From positions 161,631,962 to 161,695,961 of the forward strand of contig NC_089978.1 of NCBI RefSeq assembly GCF_036417845.1: DNA of 64,000 bases, written 5' to 3'. This document shows, in pieces, positions 49,242-62,900 of this stretch; the stretch's first letter is position 1; the number at the start of each line of letters is the position of its first letter. The DNA is from Apteryx mantelli. Its lineage: Eukaryota > Chordata > Aves > Apterygiformes > Apterygidae. The notes below the pieces were generated by a model. The model worked only from the letters and a program-made list of their open reading frames with translations. It had not been told where the DNA came from and did not search any database. A program made the translations under genes and the position numbers.

Positions 49242-52200
49242 GGAGCCCGAGCGCGGAGCGCTCGCTCTTCCCTTCCTCTCTTCTCTCTCTTTTTCTCCCC
49301 CATCGGGGGAAGAGAAACTTCTGGGGGAGGAGGAAGGGGAGGACGCGGCAGCGCCGCCGGCGCCAAGCCGCGGCCGGCGGGGCGGGAGGAGGCCCCGGGC
49401 AGCGCCGCCACCTGCCCGCGCCGCCGCCCGGCCCGGCCCGGCTCGGCTCGGCTCGGTCGCGGCCTCGGTGCCACGTCAGTGCCGGCCCGGCCCGGGCACC
49501 GCAAGGCGCCGCGCTCCGGGGCTGCCCCGGCGGCCCCCAAAAAACCCTGGGAAAAGCCCTTTCCCTGGTGACCTTCCCTCTGACTCGTTTTCTTTCAACG
49601 CTCCTGGGCCAAAAGAAGCTTTATGTTACCCCCCCCCAAAAAAAAAAAAAACTTTACTGTTTTCAAGTGTTTCCTGGAGTAACTTTCCATTTCATCCTTT
49701 TAAGTTCAACTTTATGGAGCAGCGTTTAGGAGAGATGTTTATAAGCTTCTTGGAGGTAGCTCAGCTTCTCCTGTTCATCCAGCCTTGGTATTCATGTGGT
49801 GCGGCCTGAAAATAAAGGCAGGTTATTTCAGCCGTGCAGCTGGTTCTGGTGGCTGTGTGAAGCTGGTAGGCAATGGCCGCAAACGTGATTACATGCTGCC
49901 TTCTGCCTGTTTAACTGCACTGGGAACGAGAACTCTGAATCAAGATGTCGCTTCTCTATGGAAGCTAAATACAAAACGTGTGTAGCCGCCTCTTCTTCCA
50001 GAGGGCTGTTTTGGTCAGTATGTCTCTGTGTATTTAGCAGGGTATGTGCAAGATGGTTTGTATGCTGAATTAAGCTAATATTGGTTTGTATGCACATTAC
50101 TCCTTAAGATTGCTCAGTAAATACTATCTCTTTTTTAAAGCCCCATAGTTCTGTTGAGCTGTGGCTGGACATTCAGCGGAGTTGGTGCTAGTACTGCCTC
50201 CTCTGCACAGAAAGAGGCTGCGCTGCAGAAGTGCAAACCAAAAGGTGGTCCTTATCCAACAAGCCAGCAGGTCTAAACATCAGACGGAAGACAATGAACA
50301 GATGGCAGACACTAGGGAAAAAGGTCATTATTTTGTTAGCAAGGAAGTGCAGCAGCTGCTTTATCACTCTTGCTGTGAAGCGCTGTCAGGCTATGTCTTT
50401 TATAGGCCTCATAGAAAAAGAGAGCTGAGGAGGATTAAGAGCTGACATACCTGGGGAAGTATTAAAAGAAAACAGGAAGGCTCCAATTTGGAAGGCTTAA
50501 CAAGCAGGAGATGACGGCTGACAGTGCTGGTGAGCGCAGTAAGCCCTTGACCTCTTCAAAGCTGTGCCGTGGGCCTTACCAAAATCTACCATATAATTTC
50601 TGAAAGCCATATCTGGAAAACCTGGAAGAGTAGAGTTCAGTACATAGCCCTCGCTCTGCCCGCTTTGATTTGGTATCTTACAAATCCTTAAGTGTTCTGC
50701 TTCAGTGAAAACTTACCAATACCAAAACTTACCAAAAATTACCAACATCAAACGTTCCCTAGAGTCTATTTTGGAGCTTGATATATGCTTTCTTTAATTG
50801 AGGGTGATAAGATGCTGGATTGTCTTATAGGGAGATACAGTGGTGTAATATCCTGGGCAGTTATGGTTGTCTTGTTCCAGGAGAAATGACTCTCTTTTGC
50901 CTTTAATTGTGTGGGGTGTTGTTTTTTTTTAATACAGGTTACATTACCTTCCCTACTGCTGAACCCCGCATGCTGTAAGCCTGTTATTCATACTTCCTGA
51001 AGCAGCCTTGGTAACTCCTCACTTTTCTGTAGCCCACCCTACCATAATTCTAAAAGCAAGCGATGGTTCATACCTGGAAGCTTCTGATCTGCTTGCCATG
51101 ATCTTTTGCTGTGCCTTGTTCCTCTGAAATTGGCATGCGCGTTTTCAAGCCAGTCTTTCTTTATATATAAATCTGAAATTTTGAAACTTGGCTTTTAAAC
51201 AGAAGACCTGTTGAAATGTCAGCTATGTTCATGGTTTTTTAGCTACACACTTTCTGCGTGCCTGGATTTGTTTTTTACTGCAGTACTGTCAGCATCAACT
51301 CTTTCTTCGTTTGGAAGCTCAGTAAGCTGTCTCCTTTGCATTAAATAACTGAAAAATACATTTCCATAAAGGTTGTGCTCAGGGGGGCTACATCTGCCAG
51401 AACTAACAACACTTAGCGCTTCTGCACGTAGTATGTTACAAGCACTAATCTAAGGCATAAAGTAGGATAGCTAGCAGATAGCTAATGTGCAGCTTGAAGC
51501 AGAGCCCCAAAGAGAAGTCACAGACGGGATTGCCTTTTTGTCTTCATGCTTATTTGGGGGTTTAATTTGGAGAATAGAGTGTTGTTACTCTTTCCAAAAT
51601 GTATTTCTTAAAATTTGTTTTAGGGATGGTACTTTTGCATGTATATGTGAAAGCCGTCAGGTTCATTTTGCAGCCTCCTGCGGCTGCTGGAAGAGGGGAA
51701 GGGGAGACATGCGCGTGGTGGGGCTTGTGGTGTTTTCCCTCACCTCCATAGCAAAGCTTTCTAACTGCGTAGTAGGTGGCCAGAAGTCAGATAATCTTTT
51801 TCGTGGTGGGCTAAGAGGGGTACTTGCTTGTCTGTAGCTCTGTCAGGTGAATTGTCCCAGCGCTGTCTGCTGCTGTGGCTGTTGGAGCCGCGTTAGGCTG
51901 CCAAGTGAAATTGGCCTCATCTTTGGGTAGTTTCACTGCTGCCCACAAATATTTGAGTAGTGGCATTGAAACAAACCAGTTTTTACTGGCTGCTGCTTGG
52001 GCCAGGTTCGCTCTGCTGAAACAGTAAGGCTTTTTGTCTATAAAGTCAGAAAGACATCACAAGCATCGTGCAAAGTTTGGGAAGGTGCATGTACATCTGT
52101 AATGGTCACAGCCCTCTTCTTAATGGAAGACTAAAATTTTATACTAATTGCTGTCTAAGAACTCCTGACTTGTTGAGGAGAGGTTGCACCTTGACATCGT

Positions 52201-55200
52201 CTGATTACCAGGCTTTGCAGTAATCCTCGTGACAGCGTATGGATTAAGTAGAAATTTATCTCCATTGCCCAAGAACACAGAAAGAATCAATGTGTTAGAT
52301 AAACTTTGTAAACTCCTTAAGTCTGTCTGCTTCTGTCCTTATTATAATAGTGTGGGAGCCGTATGTGCATATGGTGGGAACCATAAATACGTGGCAGGAA
52401 TGTGACAGTAGCACTGTTCCATAAGCTGCCATTAAACATACTACTTTTCTCATAGGTGTATGCAGAATATCTTTGTGGAAACAGCCAAACAGACACCTCC
52501 TTCACAAAGGAATACATTTGGTGAGAATTCTTTTATTTAAATCAGCTTCATTGTGAATGTGTGTGTAGCTGCATGGCTAATGTAGAATTTCCTAGCACTT
52601 TCATTCAGGGTGCCATAATGGTGTTAATGTTAATCATAAGTAACTCTTGAATTAAAAATCTTCTTCTAAACCACTTCTTTCTTTACACCTGTGTGAGATT
52701 TGCTTTCAGTTCTTTGACTGAAATTTCCCATATCTTTCATATTCTGACAGTATGAAAGACCAGTCAAAAGCATGACTTAAGTTTAAAAAAAAATTATTTT
52801 TTTTTATGCTGAAGGGTGATGTGTATTTTACCGTTATATTAAAAAGATAAATGATAATTTATCTCTTGAATGACTAGTACCTTTGTAAGTGGAGCAAAAA
52901 CTAGTCAATAGTTTACGTGTGTTCTTGTTTGATTGAAATCTGGCTGAAGATCTGGGTTTGCTTCCACTTCCTAACAGAAGAAAACACAAAGCTTACGTGT
53001 TAGTCTGCACAGCTGAAAGGAAGGAGAATGGAAAGTGCCGCTGAAGCGCTGGACATGTGCTTCATGCACACCCGTATGCATTCTGCCAGGACTCCATAGG
53101 GATCCCGCCTCACTCTCTGTGATCCCTTAATGTGTGTGTGTTAAAAGAAGTGGGAGTCTTTTTCTCATGACATAAGATTTTGTGAATTTGACATCACAGG
53201 ATGAAAATGCCAAGCAATGAACTATTTACTTTTTTTCCCCTCTCTCACCCCCTCAGTCTTAGCATAGTTTGAAGAAGGTTCTGAAAAAAAATCAGGGAAG
53301 TTCCCAAGTTCAGATTTCTGATCCATCTTTGCCTTGTTACATGTGCTTGCACTACATGCAATAATTGTACTGTTGTATTCTGTGTTTCTGCATGATTCAG
53401 TGCATAGTGAAAAAATTGCATATCTATGAAACCCTCTAGTTTTGGTTTTGCTCTGTTTTAAACCACCAGTGTATATTTCCGGCTATGCTTTATGCTGTTT
53501 TGACATGTGAGGGTAAGTCATAAAAAATGAGACGGTGCTCTGGAACTACTTAATACGCTTATTGAATGTTGCAGGGTAAATAAGACCAGCTTTCTCCTTG
53601 AATGTGAAGACAAGTGTGCATATTCAGTAACTGAATATCATCCAGTCTTAAGTCCAATGGAGAGATCTTGTACAAGCTCAGCAGCTTGTAGCAAATAGTG
53701 CCTTTCTGGACAGGTAGTTTGTTCCTCGTATTCTGCTTGTACAAGAAATTGTGAATCCAGAAAATTCTTTGTTCCTTCTGCTAAGACGAACCCTTAACTT
53801 GAGATACCAGAGATGGGACTTCCATATTGTGGCTTCTTCCCAAGAGCCGCTGTTGTTATTGGAAGCAGTATTTTCCTTCTCTTTGAAATTGCCAACATGG
53901 TTTTATGCCTGGTGACCTGTAAAAACTAGGTGCGAGGTGAATCTGGTTTCTTCCCCCCCCCCCTTTTCTAATCATGGGTTTTTTCTCCTTGTTTTTCATG
54001 AGCTGACTCAGCAAGGAGTGTGCAGTGGTCTAGCAATCTTTTGAGCTCCCCACGTATAAAAAATAATTGTACTTTGCCGAGATTATTTTATGTTTTCTTT
54101 CTACAATGTAACCTTGGCGAATACCTGCTAAAGGTCTTTTGTGGTTTGCTGTGCCCCTCTCTCCCCACCAACACCCTCTATGGAAATACAAATTCTAACC
54201 AAGGTGGTTGTAAAACATTTGGAAAACGTCAGTATGCCAAAGATGACGTTTTCAGAATGCTGACTGGAAAATAGAGGGTTTCAACAAATTTAACTTCGTG
54301 CCTTCAGGATCAGTATCAAATTCTATGCTATCTGATAAATGCTTGTGGATGTAGAGGGGAGTGTAGTGCATGTGCATAACTTAGATTCCTGCTTATTGGT
54401 TGTTAACTCCTGACTTCAGTTTTATACTGTACCTGCTGCTAACACTGGGGACATGGGGATCTCTTGCAGCTTCCTCAACACTTACAATCTTAGGCTCTTC
54501 TTAAAAAGTTTGTACCTTTCCCCCTCCTCCAGTTTTTATTAATACTGAAAGCTAGAATCCCAAAATAAGTTTTGTTCTTCAGTGGTGAACACTCAATGCC
54601 ATAGAAGTTTATTAAATACTGGTTCTTGATGAGGCAGACTGTATGCTTAGAGTTAGGCATACAAGTAACCCTGCTGAGATCAGGATGATTACTTCTGTGA
54701 ATAAGCTTGCATATAGTTTCAAGAATTTATAGGCTTGGGGCTGTATTTCTCTATTAAAAAGTCTTTTGTGTGTAGCAGTTCCTTAAAAATCAAGTAAAAA
54801 TCATATTGATAATTATATTAAAAAATAATGGTTTTTTAAATGCTGTTAAGTTTGATTTTAACATTGCAGTAGCATATCACACTTAATGATTAATCGTTTG
54901 GGGGAAAAATATAATCTAAATCTACAGCAGCTTAAATCCTTTTAGTTCAGATAGTTGCTTCAGAAAAAGCAGCAGCAATACTGAGCAGTCTGCTGGGACA
55001 AGAAGTGCAGGCAACATTCATCCTACCCAAAGTCCGTCTGCGGTTTTAACTGGATGTAGTGTTACTCAAACTAGAATCAGCTAGAGACATTTTTGAAATG
55101 TGATCTTTCACATCTCAACTGAGGACTGTTTAATTTCATTTGGAAAATCTTAAGATGTTAGAAGTCTCTAACATCAGATTCCTTTGTATTCATGCTTAGA

Positions 55201-58200
55201 AAAAATTGTTATTCCTGAATTGTTTGGAAAGTTTGGTTTTCTCACGTCCTTCAAGTATTTGTTTGCATAATTCCATGTAATATATACTGGCATCTCTTAC
55301 AGTAACTGACTGCTTTAAATTTCTGAATGAGGTCTTCAAATTATATGAATTAACTTTCCACCCTCGCTTTCTCCCCCTTTTTTTCTTCCTGAGCCCTCTC
55401 ACTGTAAAACTAAGAAGTGTTAGCTCCTCATCTACTACCAAAATCCTGAATTTTAAAATGAAACTTAATTCTGTTATGTAAGTGAAGTTGCATATTATAT
55501 CCTGATGGATGTTCTTACGAGTTGCTGTGTCACATAAAACAGTTCTCAACTTTGATGTTTAATGCTAGAAATCAGCACTCTCATTCTGCAAGAAATTATG
55601 AAATTTTAAACTACTCTTCATGATGGAGCAAAAATTTAAATAGGTCTCTCTATTCAGCCTGTTCAAAAATGTTTCCCAGAGCTGCTGAAATAATTCAAAT
55701 AACTCTAGCAGCTCAGCCTACTGTAGAGATAGAGATTTAGAAGCTGGGACTCCTAGATCTCCTGCTATATGGACTTGTGAGGAGGTGAGCAGAACAGCAG
55801 ACAAACTCTTTGAATTGGCTGGGTTTCAATTGCAGTTCTGTCAGTACAATGTATTTTCATGGAATATTTGGACTTTGAATCTCTAGTTTCCAATTAAGTT
55901 TTCAGTGCGCTTTAATCAGTACCACATTTGAGTGGCTTAATTCTCCCCCAAAAGTATTGGCCTTGCACCTTCAGATTAGTGCCTTAGGCATTAGCTGAGA
56001 GTTGTGCTCTCTTTTGGGTCTTACAGAAGATTTTTACATTCTTTTTCTTTCTTGGGGCACATCTTCGACAGGGAGGATGCAGAGTAGTTTCCCTTAGGAT
56101 AGACTACAGTCTGGTGAACCAGTGGACCTCTTTTGCAAGGTGGGACATAGGAGCTTGGCTCTTACTAGCCCAAGGAGGCACTGAATTGTGGTGAGTGCTT
56201 TTACGGCATTACATGAAGTATGGTGAGTGTTCCTGCTTTTTAAACTCCAATGTTTAAAGAAAAATAATATTCCTGCTCTCTTCTTCTGAAGATTGGATGA
56301 AGTCATCTGTCACCAAGAAGTTATTCCAGTCCTTTGACAGCCAGTCAATAGAAATACCCACCTTAAATCTCTGGAAGGGAGTCAGGTTTAAGGCATGCTC
56401 CTGTGTTTAATGTTTCCTGTTCACCAGTTACATTACACCATGTTCAGCACACAGGATTTTGGATCACTTTTCAGAGGCTCTTAAGTCTCCTGACGTGTTG
56501 AATTGGATACAAGGTCATGTAGCTTAGGGTTTAACCCAGGCGTCTTAAAATTTGTTGCTCAAGTCTTTTGTTGGATCTAGGTCTTGGCTGTGTAAATTTA
56601 CTGGAGAATGTCTACGGAAAAACCAAGACTTGAATCCTGTGCCAAGGCTTTGTTATCTCTCCCCTGTGCCAACTTCTGTTCCAGGTCAGCCTGGAAGCCT
56701 TTTCTCATAGGGATGTGATTCTCCTGTGATTTTTTTCCTGTATACCGATGTAGCCGGAGAACAGTGAGTGAAAACTAGAATAGGCTTGTTAGGAACACCT
56801 TGCAGCATCGCTGGATTACTTCCAGGCGCTGATAGAGCCACACATCATAAGTGTGGTTCTTCAGCTTTCTGATCCGCACACACCCAAAAGCTCTCTTCTG
56901 TGGAGTTGCAGTCCTTTATAGAATAAATTCAATCTTGCCAACAGTGAGTTAGTTTTCCTTAGCTATTTTTCTCAGGCGCATATAGTAGTCTCCTGGCTCT
57001 TGGGGTCTGGTACAGCAGGTCAGCAGCACCTGAGCTGTGAATGATAGGACACTCTAGTCCGTGTAGTTGTAAGAGGGGTGGTGGAGTATTTCTGTGGTTT
57101 AGAAGGGCTTATAACTGTGTTGGACCATTGCATGTGAGTGACGTATTGTGTAATATTTCTGTGTACCTCTTAAAAAGGAGCTTATGGTCAAGAATTACAT
57201 AACCTTGCTGTTTTGGGGGAGGTAATAGGGAGGAATGCCTAACCTTGTCACTGTTTTTATGTAGAGCTGCAATTTTTTTAAATTATGTTCTAATGCTTTG
57301 TCCCTATTCTAGAAACTCTGCTGTGAAACTTGCCTGCCAATATGTCGCTTCGCTCGTTTGGCTTCGCGGGGAACTTTGAGTAAACCTGACGATAGCCTAA
57401 CCTAGATTATGGAGAGTTACCAAGCTGTCTTTTCCACACCATATCTGTCTGCCAGCCTTGTCCTCATTCTTGCTGTTGGACACTCTGTTTTCTAGCATTC
57501 TTCCACATTAATAACTTAGTCTGACTGCCTTCAAAATTTATTCATAATCCCTGGCAGTATTTTGCCTTTCCTAATGAGATCAAATATTTTTTTCTGAGCT
57601 TCTTGTGAGGAATTGTTGACAGAAACTTTCTGGAAATTCAAACAAGCAATTTCAAGCTGGGTTTTCTTTTGGGTGTTACATGCAGAGGATTCGAAGAGAT
57701 GAGAGAAGTAGTTCTTCACAGAAATTTGTCTCAATTCATTTGGATCTCTCTTAAGTCTACTTTAAAATTATTTCAGTTGTTCTCCTTGTTGAAATAAGGC
57801 TTGCTAGGCTGTGATCTCCTTCCAGATTCCTAATACAGTAATCATCTTAACTAGCAATGTGGCCACATGTTAATTAGCAGTACAGATACTTTAGTTCATG
57901 CAGATGTTTTGATAAAGTAATGTCAGATCTTTGTCAGTTGGTTTCAGCATCTGCCTTAGTATGGGAGGAAACACTTCTTATTCTGATAGTGCTTGGTATT
58001 ATTTTTTTTTTTGAGTTAGGAAAAAACCTACAACAACATACGTGTATCTCCTCACAGTGAAGATGAAATCTGCATATTTCTTCCAATTCACATAATTAAT
58101 AATGAAGACTGTTGCAAAGAAATCACTTAGTACCGGAATTCAGTCCTTTCTTAGTATCTTTGTCCTCCTCTTATGCTCTACAATCTGTCAAGTTCTTTTT

Positions 58201-59856
58201 TTTTTTTTCTTTTTTTTTTTTACTTACTGACTTGTGATAAATGAAAGAACAAGGAATTATATAACTCCCTCTTCTCCCTTACCCCAGTTACCTCTTAGCC
58301 TTCATGTCTTTGGTCTTCCCTGTTGATGTACTATAATTCATTTTCCTGTTTTTTGGCTTCCAGGTTTAGATTTCTGACTTTTGAAGGAAGCTTGTTTGTC
58401 ATTCCCATCAAACCAGCCCTACTGGTGGTGGATTTTTTTTGCTTGCCTTCCTGTTCAGCTTTCTTTTAAAGGTATGTATGCATTCTGAGTCATGAACTGA
58501 TATCCTCCATGCTGACTGTGAGGACTTTTTAATATTCAATTCAGGCTCTGTTCTGATACAGAGATCTCTCATTCAGTATGTGGGTGCTAGTTCTTACTGT
58601 GATGTTTTGTCATTGTAATTGTACTACTAGGGTTTTAGCTATTGCTCTCTAGGTGAATCTTCCCACCCTCAAGTTCTGCTTCTGCCTCCTCATCCCTTCT
58701 TCAGATTCCAGCCCCTGCTTTCTCGCCCAAATGACGAGGTACAGAGAAACTTGGGAATAGGCAAAAGAGCCTGGAATTCTTCTTTTATGGCGGTCAGTGA
58801 CTCCTGGAAGAAATCTGAAGTTTGTAAAGGCTTGCGTATGTGTGCAGGGAGAAGGGAATTAGTGGGTCACTGGCCAGGCAGGGAGATAGCAGGATGATGA
58901 GTGGTTTAATACAACTCATTTCTCCTTTTCCTAGCCAACCCTCCCTCAGTGCTTACTGAGAGAAGAGAGCAGGATTAGCAGGAGGGCTCCAGGGAGGAGG
59001 CAGGACCTAATACTGAAGCACATTTTGGTGGGGAGGAAAGCAGGAGGGAAACCTGGACTAGTCCTTGCTTTTTTCTCCACAAAAGGGAAAATGCAGTGAG
59101 CAGAGCTGCTGATTTGAGTTTCCTCCTGAGCTTCGCCTCTCCGTTAGGGACTACTGCTCTAGAACTGCTCTAGGAAACAGCTTTACTTGGCATAAAGAAA
59201 TTCTCTGCCTGAAACGTTTCCATCAGAAAGTCTGTGCATAGTTGAAATAGTCTGCTTTTGCTTCTGTCACCAGATTGTGTATGCAGTACTATTACAAGAT
59301 AACTGGAGTGTTTTCATTACATTTGTTCAATCTTGTTTTCATGACATTTGTTCAAATTCTACTGCAAGGATTGTTTCTTGGGGTTTTTTTTGTTTTGTGT
59401 TTTTTTCCAAACTGCTGCTTTCTAGGTTGCATCAAGTCTTATAGATAGGCTGCTGTTGTTTCTCTAGCATCCACCACCTTGACAATCACTGATCTCTTCT
59501 TTTTAGTATGTAAATATAAGCTGTTGTATGGCAGTGGCTGTTTTGCTTTCATACCATTTTTCTTCTTGATCACCTTGTAGGTTTGAGATGTACTTAGTGA
59601 GGGAGGGGTGGCAGTTTGCACCAAGCCTGCTGACCTGTTGAAAGTTTCTTTTTCAAGTACTGAACTAGTTTGAAAAATGTAAAAGCACAGTCTGATAATA
59701 AAAAGAGTACTAATTGGTTAGTAGCTGCTGGCTTACCTAGTAATGAAAGAGAAGTTTCTTTCTTATGGAACTTTAAACTACATGAATTTTAGATTTAAAG
59801 GTTACGTTTACACTTTGCCAGAAAAGATGTACAGCGTATATGAATTTCTCTTTTAG
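49236..59856 (+). other. TMEM263: TMEM263 first intron (10.6 kb)
   Basis: Boundaries follow from the proposed donor and the firm acceptor. No coding frame is recognised. It contains low-complexity runs: C9A14 at 49629-49651, C11 at 53953-53963 and T13CT12 at 58196-58221. An extra 5' UTR exon inside it cannot be excluded. Confidence 0.6.
58196..58221. repeat. Poly-T tract (T13 C T12)
   Basis: Homopolymer run with one interruption in the proposed TMEM263 intron. No SINE or LINE body was recognised next to it. Confidence 0.9.
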
Positions 59857-59926
59857 GCAATAATGAATCAAACGGACAAAAATCAACAGGAAGTCCCATC
59901 ATACCTCCATGATGAACCACCAGAAG
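59857..59926 (+). CDS. TMEM263: TMEM263 first coding exon (ATG 59863; 3' exons beyond window)
   Basis: The acceptor is aatttctcttttag before 59857 and the donor is GAAG|gtatgt at 59927 (phase 1). ATG at 59863, with A at -3, opens MNQTDKNQQEVPSYLHDEPP, then EG. This matches the N-terminus of TMEM263 (C12orf23), a protein of about 116 residues with two hydrophobic glycine-rich segments that lie in the missing part. The seen segment is the polar cytosolic-type N-terminus with no membrane segment. TMEM263 loss causes dwarfism: a nonsense allele is reported for autosomal dwarf chickens, and mouse loss gives skeletal dysplasia with impaired growth-hormone signalling. The position downstream of RIC8B on the same strand matches known vertebrate synteny. 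Confidence 0.93.
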
Positions 59927-62900
59927 GTATGTAGTAGTTCTCATAATATCAAGTAAGTTTACAGAAGTTCATCAGAAATTCAATTAACTCTTCAAAAAAG
60001 ACTCTGCAGGCTAAAACACTTCCAGCTTTTGTTTAAGTAACAGTAAACAAACCAGCTCTGGAATGGAAGGGGATGAGCCTGGATTCTCTTTCCCTTCAGT
60101 ATTCCCTTGATACAAATCCATTGACTGTAACTTAGCAAACAACTCTACTGATAAATTATAAGCCCGGGGGCAGAAACTGAAAGACAAACTGTAGACATAG
60201 CTTCCAGGGATGTGAATTTGGTCTGATAGGTGTTTATTTCTGGTGTTCATATATGAAATAGAAAGAGCCCAGCTTGACTTTGGATACTGTGCTGAATCTA
60301 TAGGGCGCGAGATTTTTTTTTTATTTTTTATGTTTTAACAAAATGCTCTTGGAGACCCTTTTTTTTTTCCATAAAATTAACTGTGGTTCTAACTGTTAAC
60401 TTAATCTCATGGTTTCCAAAAAAAAAAAAAAAGAAGCTTGACTTCAATAACACCTTGATCATCTGAGCCAAATGAATCTTAAATTGGTTATTAATTAGCT
60501 CTGCAGAGAAAATATAGTTGCAAATCAGCTATATTCCCTTCTAGGCTGTGGAACAGCAGGGTTGTGAAGAGCTCTTTGCATGATACAGCTGGAAGCATAC
60601 TAGATCAAAAATCATTTTTGGTATATAGGTTGTCTGTATTTTGTCATCTTCTGTTGCTTTAAGACTGAATGGGTTGGATGCAGAGGTCAATGAGTCTTTT
60701 TTTGCATAGTGATTCTTAAGCTCTACTATACTTGAACATAGTACAATATCATGGTGCTATGACAAAATCTTTTTAAGCACCTGTGGAGTTATCAAGATCT
60801 CCAAATGTCAAGAAACATTGGAAGCGTTTCTAAAAACAAATGCCAGGTTAGAAACCATGCCCTAATGCATTATTCCCAAGTCTAGTGTTTGAGACTTTTT
60901 TTTTCATTAAAGTTTGAGTTAAGTTTAAATGTGTTCAACACCATGAATAGAGCTTGAAATGTGCTCTGACTGGTAAATTACATTGGACTTGTCCAGTTGT
61001 CTGACTGTCTCCTTCAAGGACATTTTTTGGCTTCCATTTAATACAAATTTAATAGGTTATCCAGATCTTAACAGCAGAGGATGATTGTCTACAGGTATTG
61101 CAGAGTTTTAAATAAAACTTGTGAGTTACTGAGACTTACGTTTCTTCTGCACAGTATCTTCTTTGAATAGGATAGTAACCAGTTTGAGTATATAGTTAAA
61201 ATAGCTGGAGGGAGTTGATGCAGTTAGAAGATGGAATGGAATGAAACAGAACTTGACTTAAAGGAAAGACCTTCCTTGAAGGGTTTTTTCTTTTCCTTCT
61301 GTTTCATGTGCACTTTTTGAGCCTTATATGTTCAGTTTAAATGTTGGAATACCCATGAAGAATGTACCTGTTTTAAATGTTGTACAAGGCCTTTATATGT
61401 GATACACTTTTACTGTTGTAAAATGAAGGCCAAATAAGGATGGAAGCTTACCAGTTCAGTCTTGGCAAGAAGGTTGGCCCTCTGAACAGGCTGCCAAAAA
61501 AAATTCTTACAGGAAAGACTTGATTCCAAAACCAATTCACTGTCTTTTTTAAAGATATAAGTAGTTCCAAGTTGTCCAAATGACACTTGACAAGTTAGGT
61601 GCCCAAAGGCTTTAAAGAATTATATATAGGGAAGAAGTTTCTGTATTCTTCTGTGTGCTTGCTGTGAGTAATACTATACATGTTTTATGTTCTACTTTGC
61701 GAGCAGCACCAACCTTTGCAACCTACACTCATTCACACTGTTGTTCACTGTCAGACTTTTTTCAGCAGGAAGCTGGCTGTAAAGTAGTATGGAGGAGCCA
61801 ACCCCTTGAGCAGGGAACTTGTCATTTTCTCCCTGGATTTAGGAATATTCTTTTTTTTTTTTTTTTTAATCTTCTTTCTCATACTGATTAGAAACAAGGA
61901 GACAAGTTATGCTTATCCTAGAATAGAAATCAGCCAGCAGTAGAAACTCTTTGCAGCTGCAGGCATTTACTAGATCTCATGAACAACACAAATAGGAATG
62001 AGATGGGAACATGGCAACCATCACTAGAAGTATGCAGTTATTAATACAGCAAGTCACAGTCAGTATGCGTGCTTGTGAAATGTAGTAGGCTTTGTCAAGG
62101 GATTGGCAATCTTAACTAACACAAGGAAAAGCATGCCAAGATTGTTTTTGTGGGTTTTTTTCCTCTTGTGATTTATTTATTTATTTTAAGCTCACTGTGA
62201 TGACTGCTTTCTTCCTGAATTGCTGAAATCAGCTGTTAAAATTCGGTATGGTAAAATTTTCTTCCCATTCAACCCAATCATATTGATACAGTTAGGCAGA
62301 AGTGAAGCATTAGCTGAATTAATTTTTTACAAGGTGTATAGCTCTAGTCATAAGAATCCTTTCTAGACAGTAGAATTTACACCAGGGTCTATAAATACCT
62401 CTTTCAGAATGCAATTCTTTAAAGGTTTTTTGTATGTAAATAGAAATTATGTTCTCTGTATGCCTCAGTTGGAGATGCCTCTTTGCTGGAGTTCTTAAGG
62501 TCGAAGACTACTGACTTAAAACGAACTAACAAGGATATTATTTGACTTTAGGTGAAAGGCTGTGACTTATCCTCCTAGTTTCCACAACCCTTTTTCTTAC
62601 AGAAATCAATTTCTTATCTTAAGTAAGGGAGACTAGTGTAAGCTGAAAGTATTTTGGTATTTTCTGCTCCATTGACCTGCACTGTTCCTCTTTTCTATAT
62701 GCCTATTTTTTTTCCACCAAACCTATAAGAAATTCGTTCTTTGAGATGGCCTCTTTTTGTTTGAATTATTCCAGGCACGCTCATAGGAACTCTGAACTTT
62801 ATTTTTTTGTAATGAATACTTAGTCCTGGGTCAGTTCTGGCATTATTACAAGCTCATTGGATGCATGTGAGAAGTTGTTCGTTTTAGTCTCATCTTGTAG

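Larger units (their letters stand above)
48950..49560 (+). promoter_or_regulatory. TMEM263: TMEM263 CpG-island promoter with first non-coding exon
   Basis: Very GC- and CpG-rich, with no CpG depletion. It includes GC boxes (GGGGCGGGG at 49117-49125), an NRF1-like GCGCCTGCGC at 49072-49081, CCACGTCG at 49166-49173 and CCACGTCA at 49471-49478. There is no TATA box, as expected for a housekeeping-type promoter. It lies 10.6 kb upstream of the TMEM263 start codon on the same strand and contains a consensus donor (GCG|GTGAGT at 49236). The long frames across it (291 codons minus, 189 codons plus) are Pro/Ala/Arg/Gly low-complexity and not genes. Confidence 0.8.

Noticed and set aside
48665..49540. 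291-codon minus-strand open frame across the CpG island
   Set aside because: Pro/Ala/Arg/Gly low complexity from CpG-rich DNA, running into the CR1 tail; no domain, and open frames also exist on the other strand.
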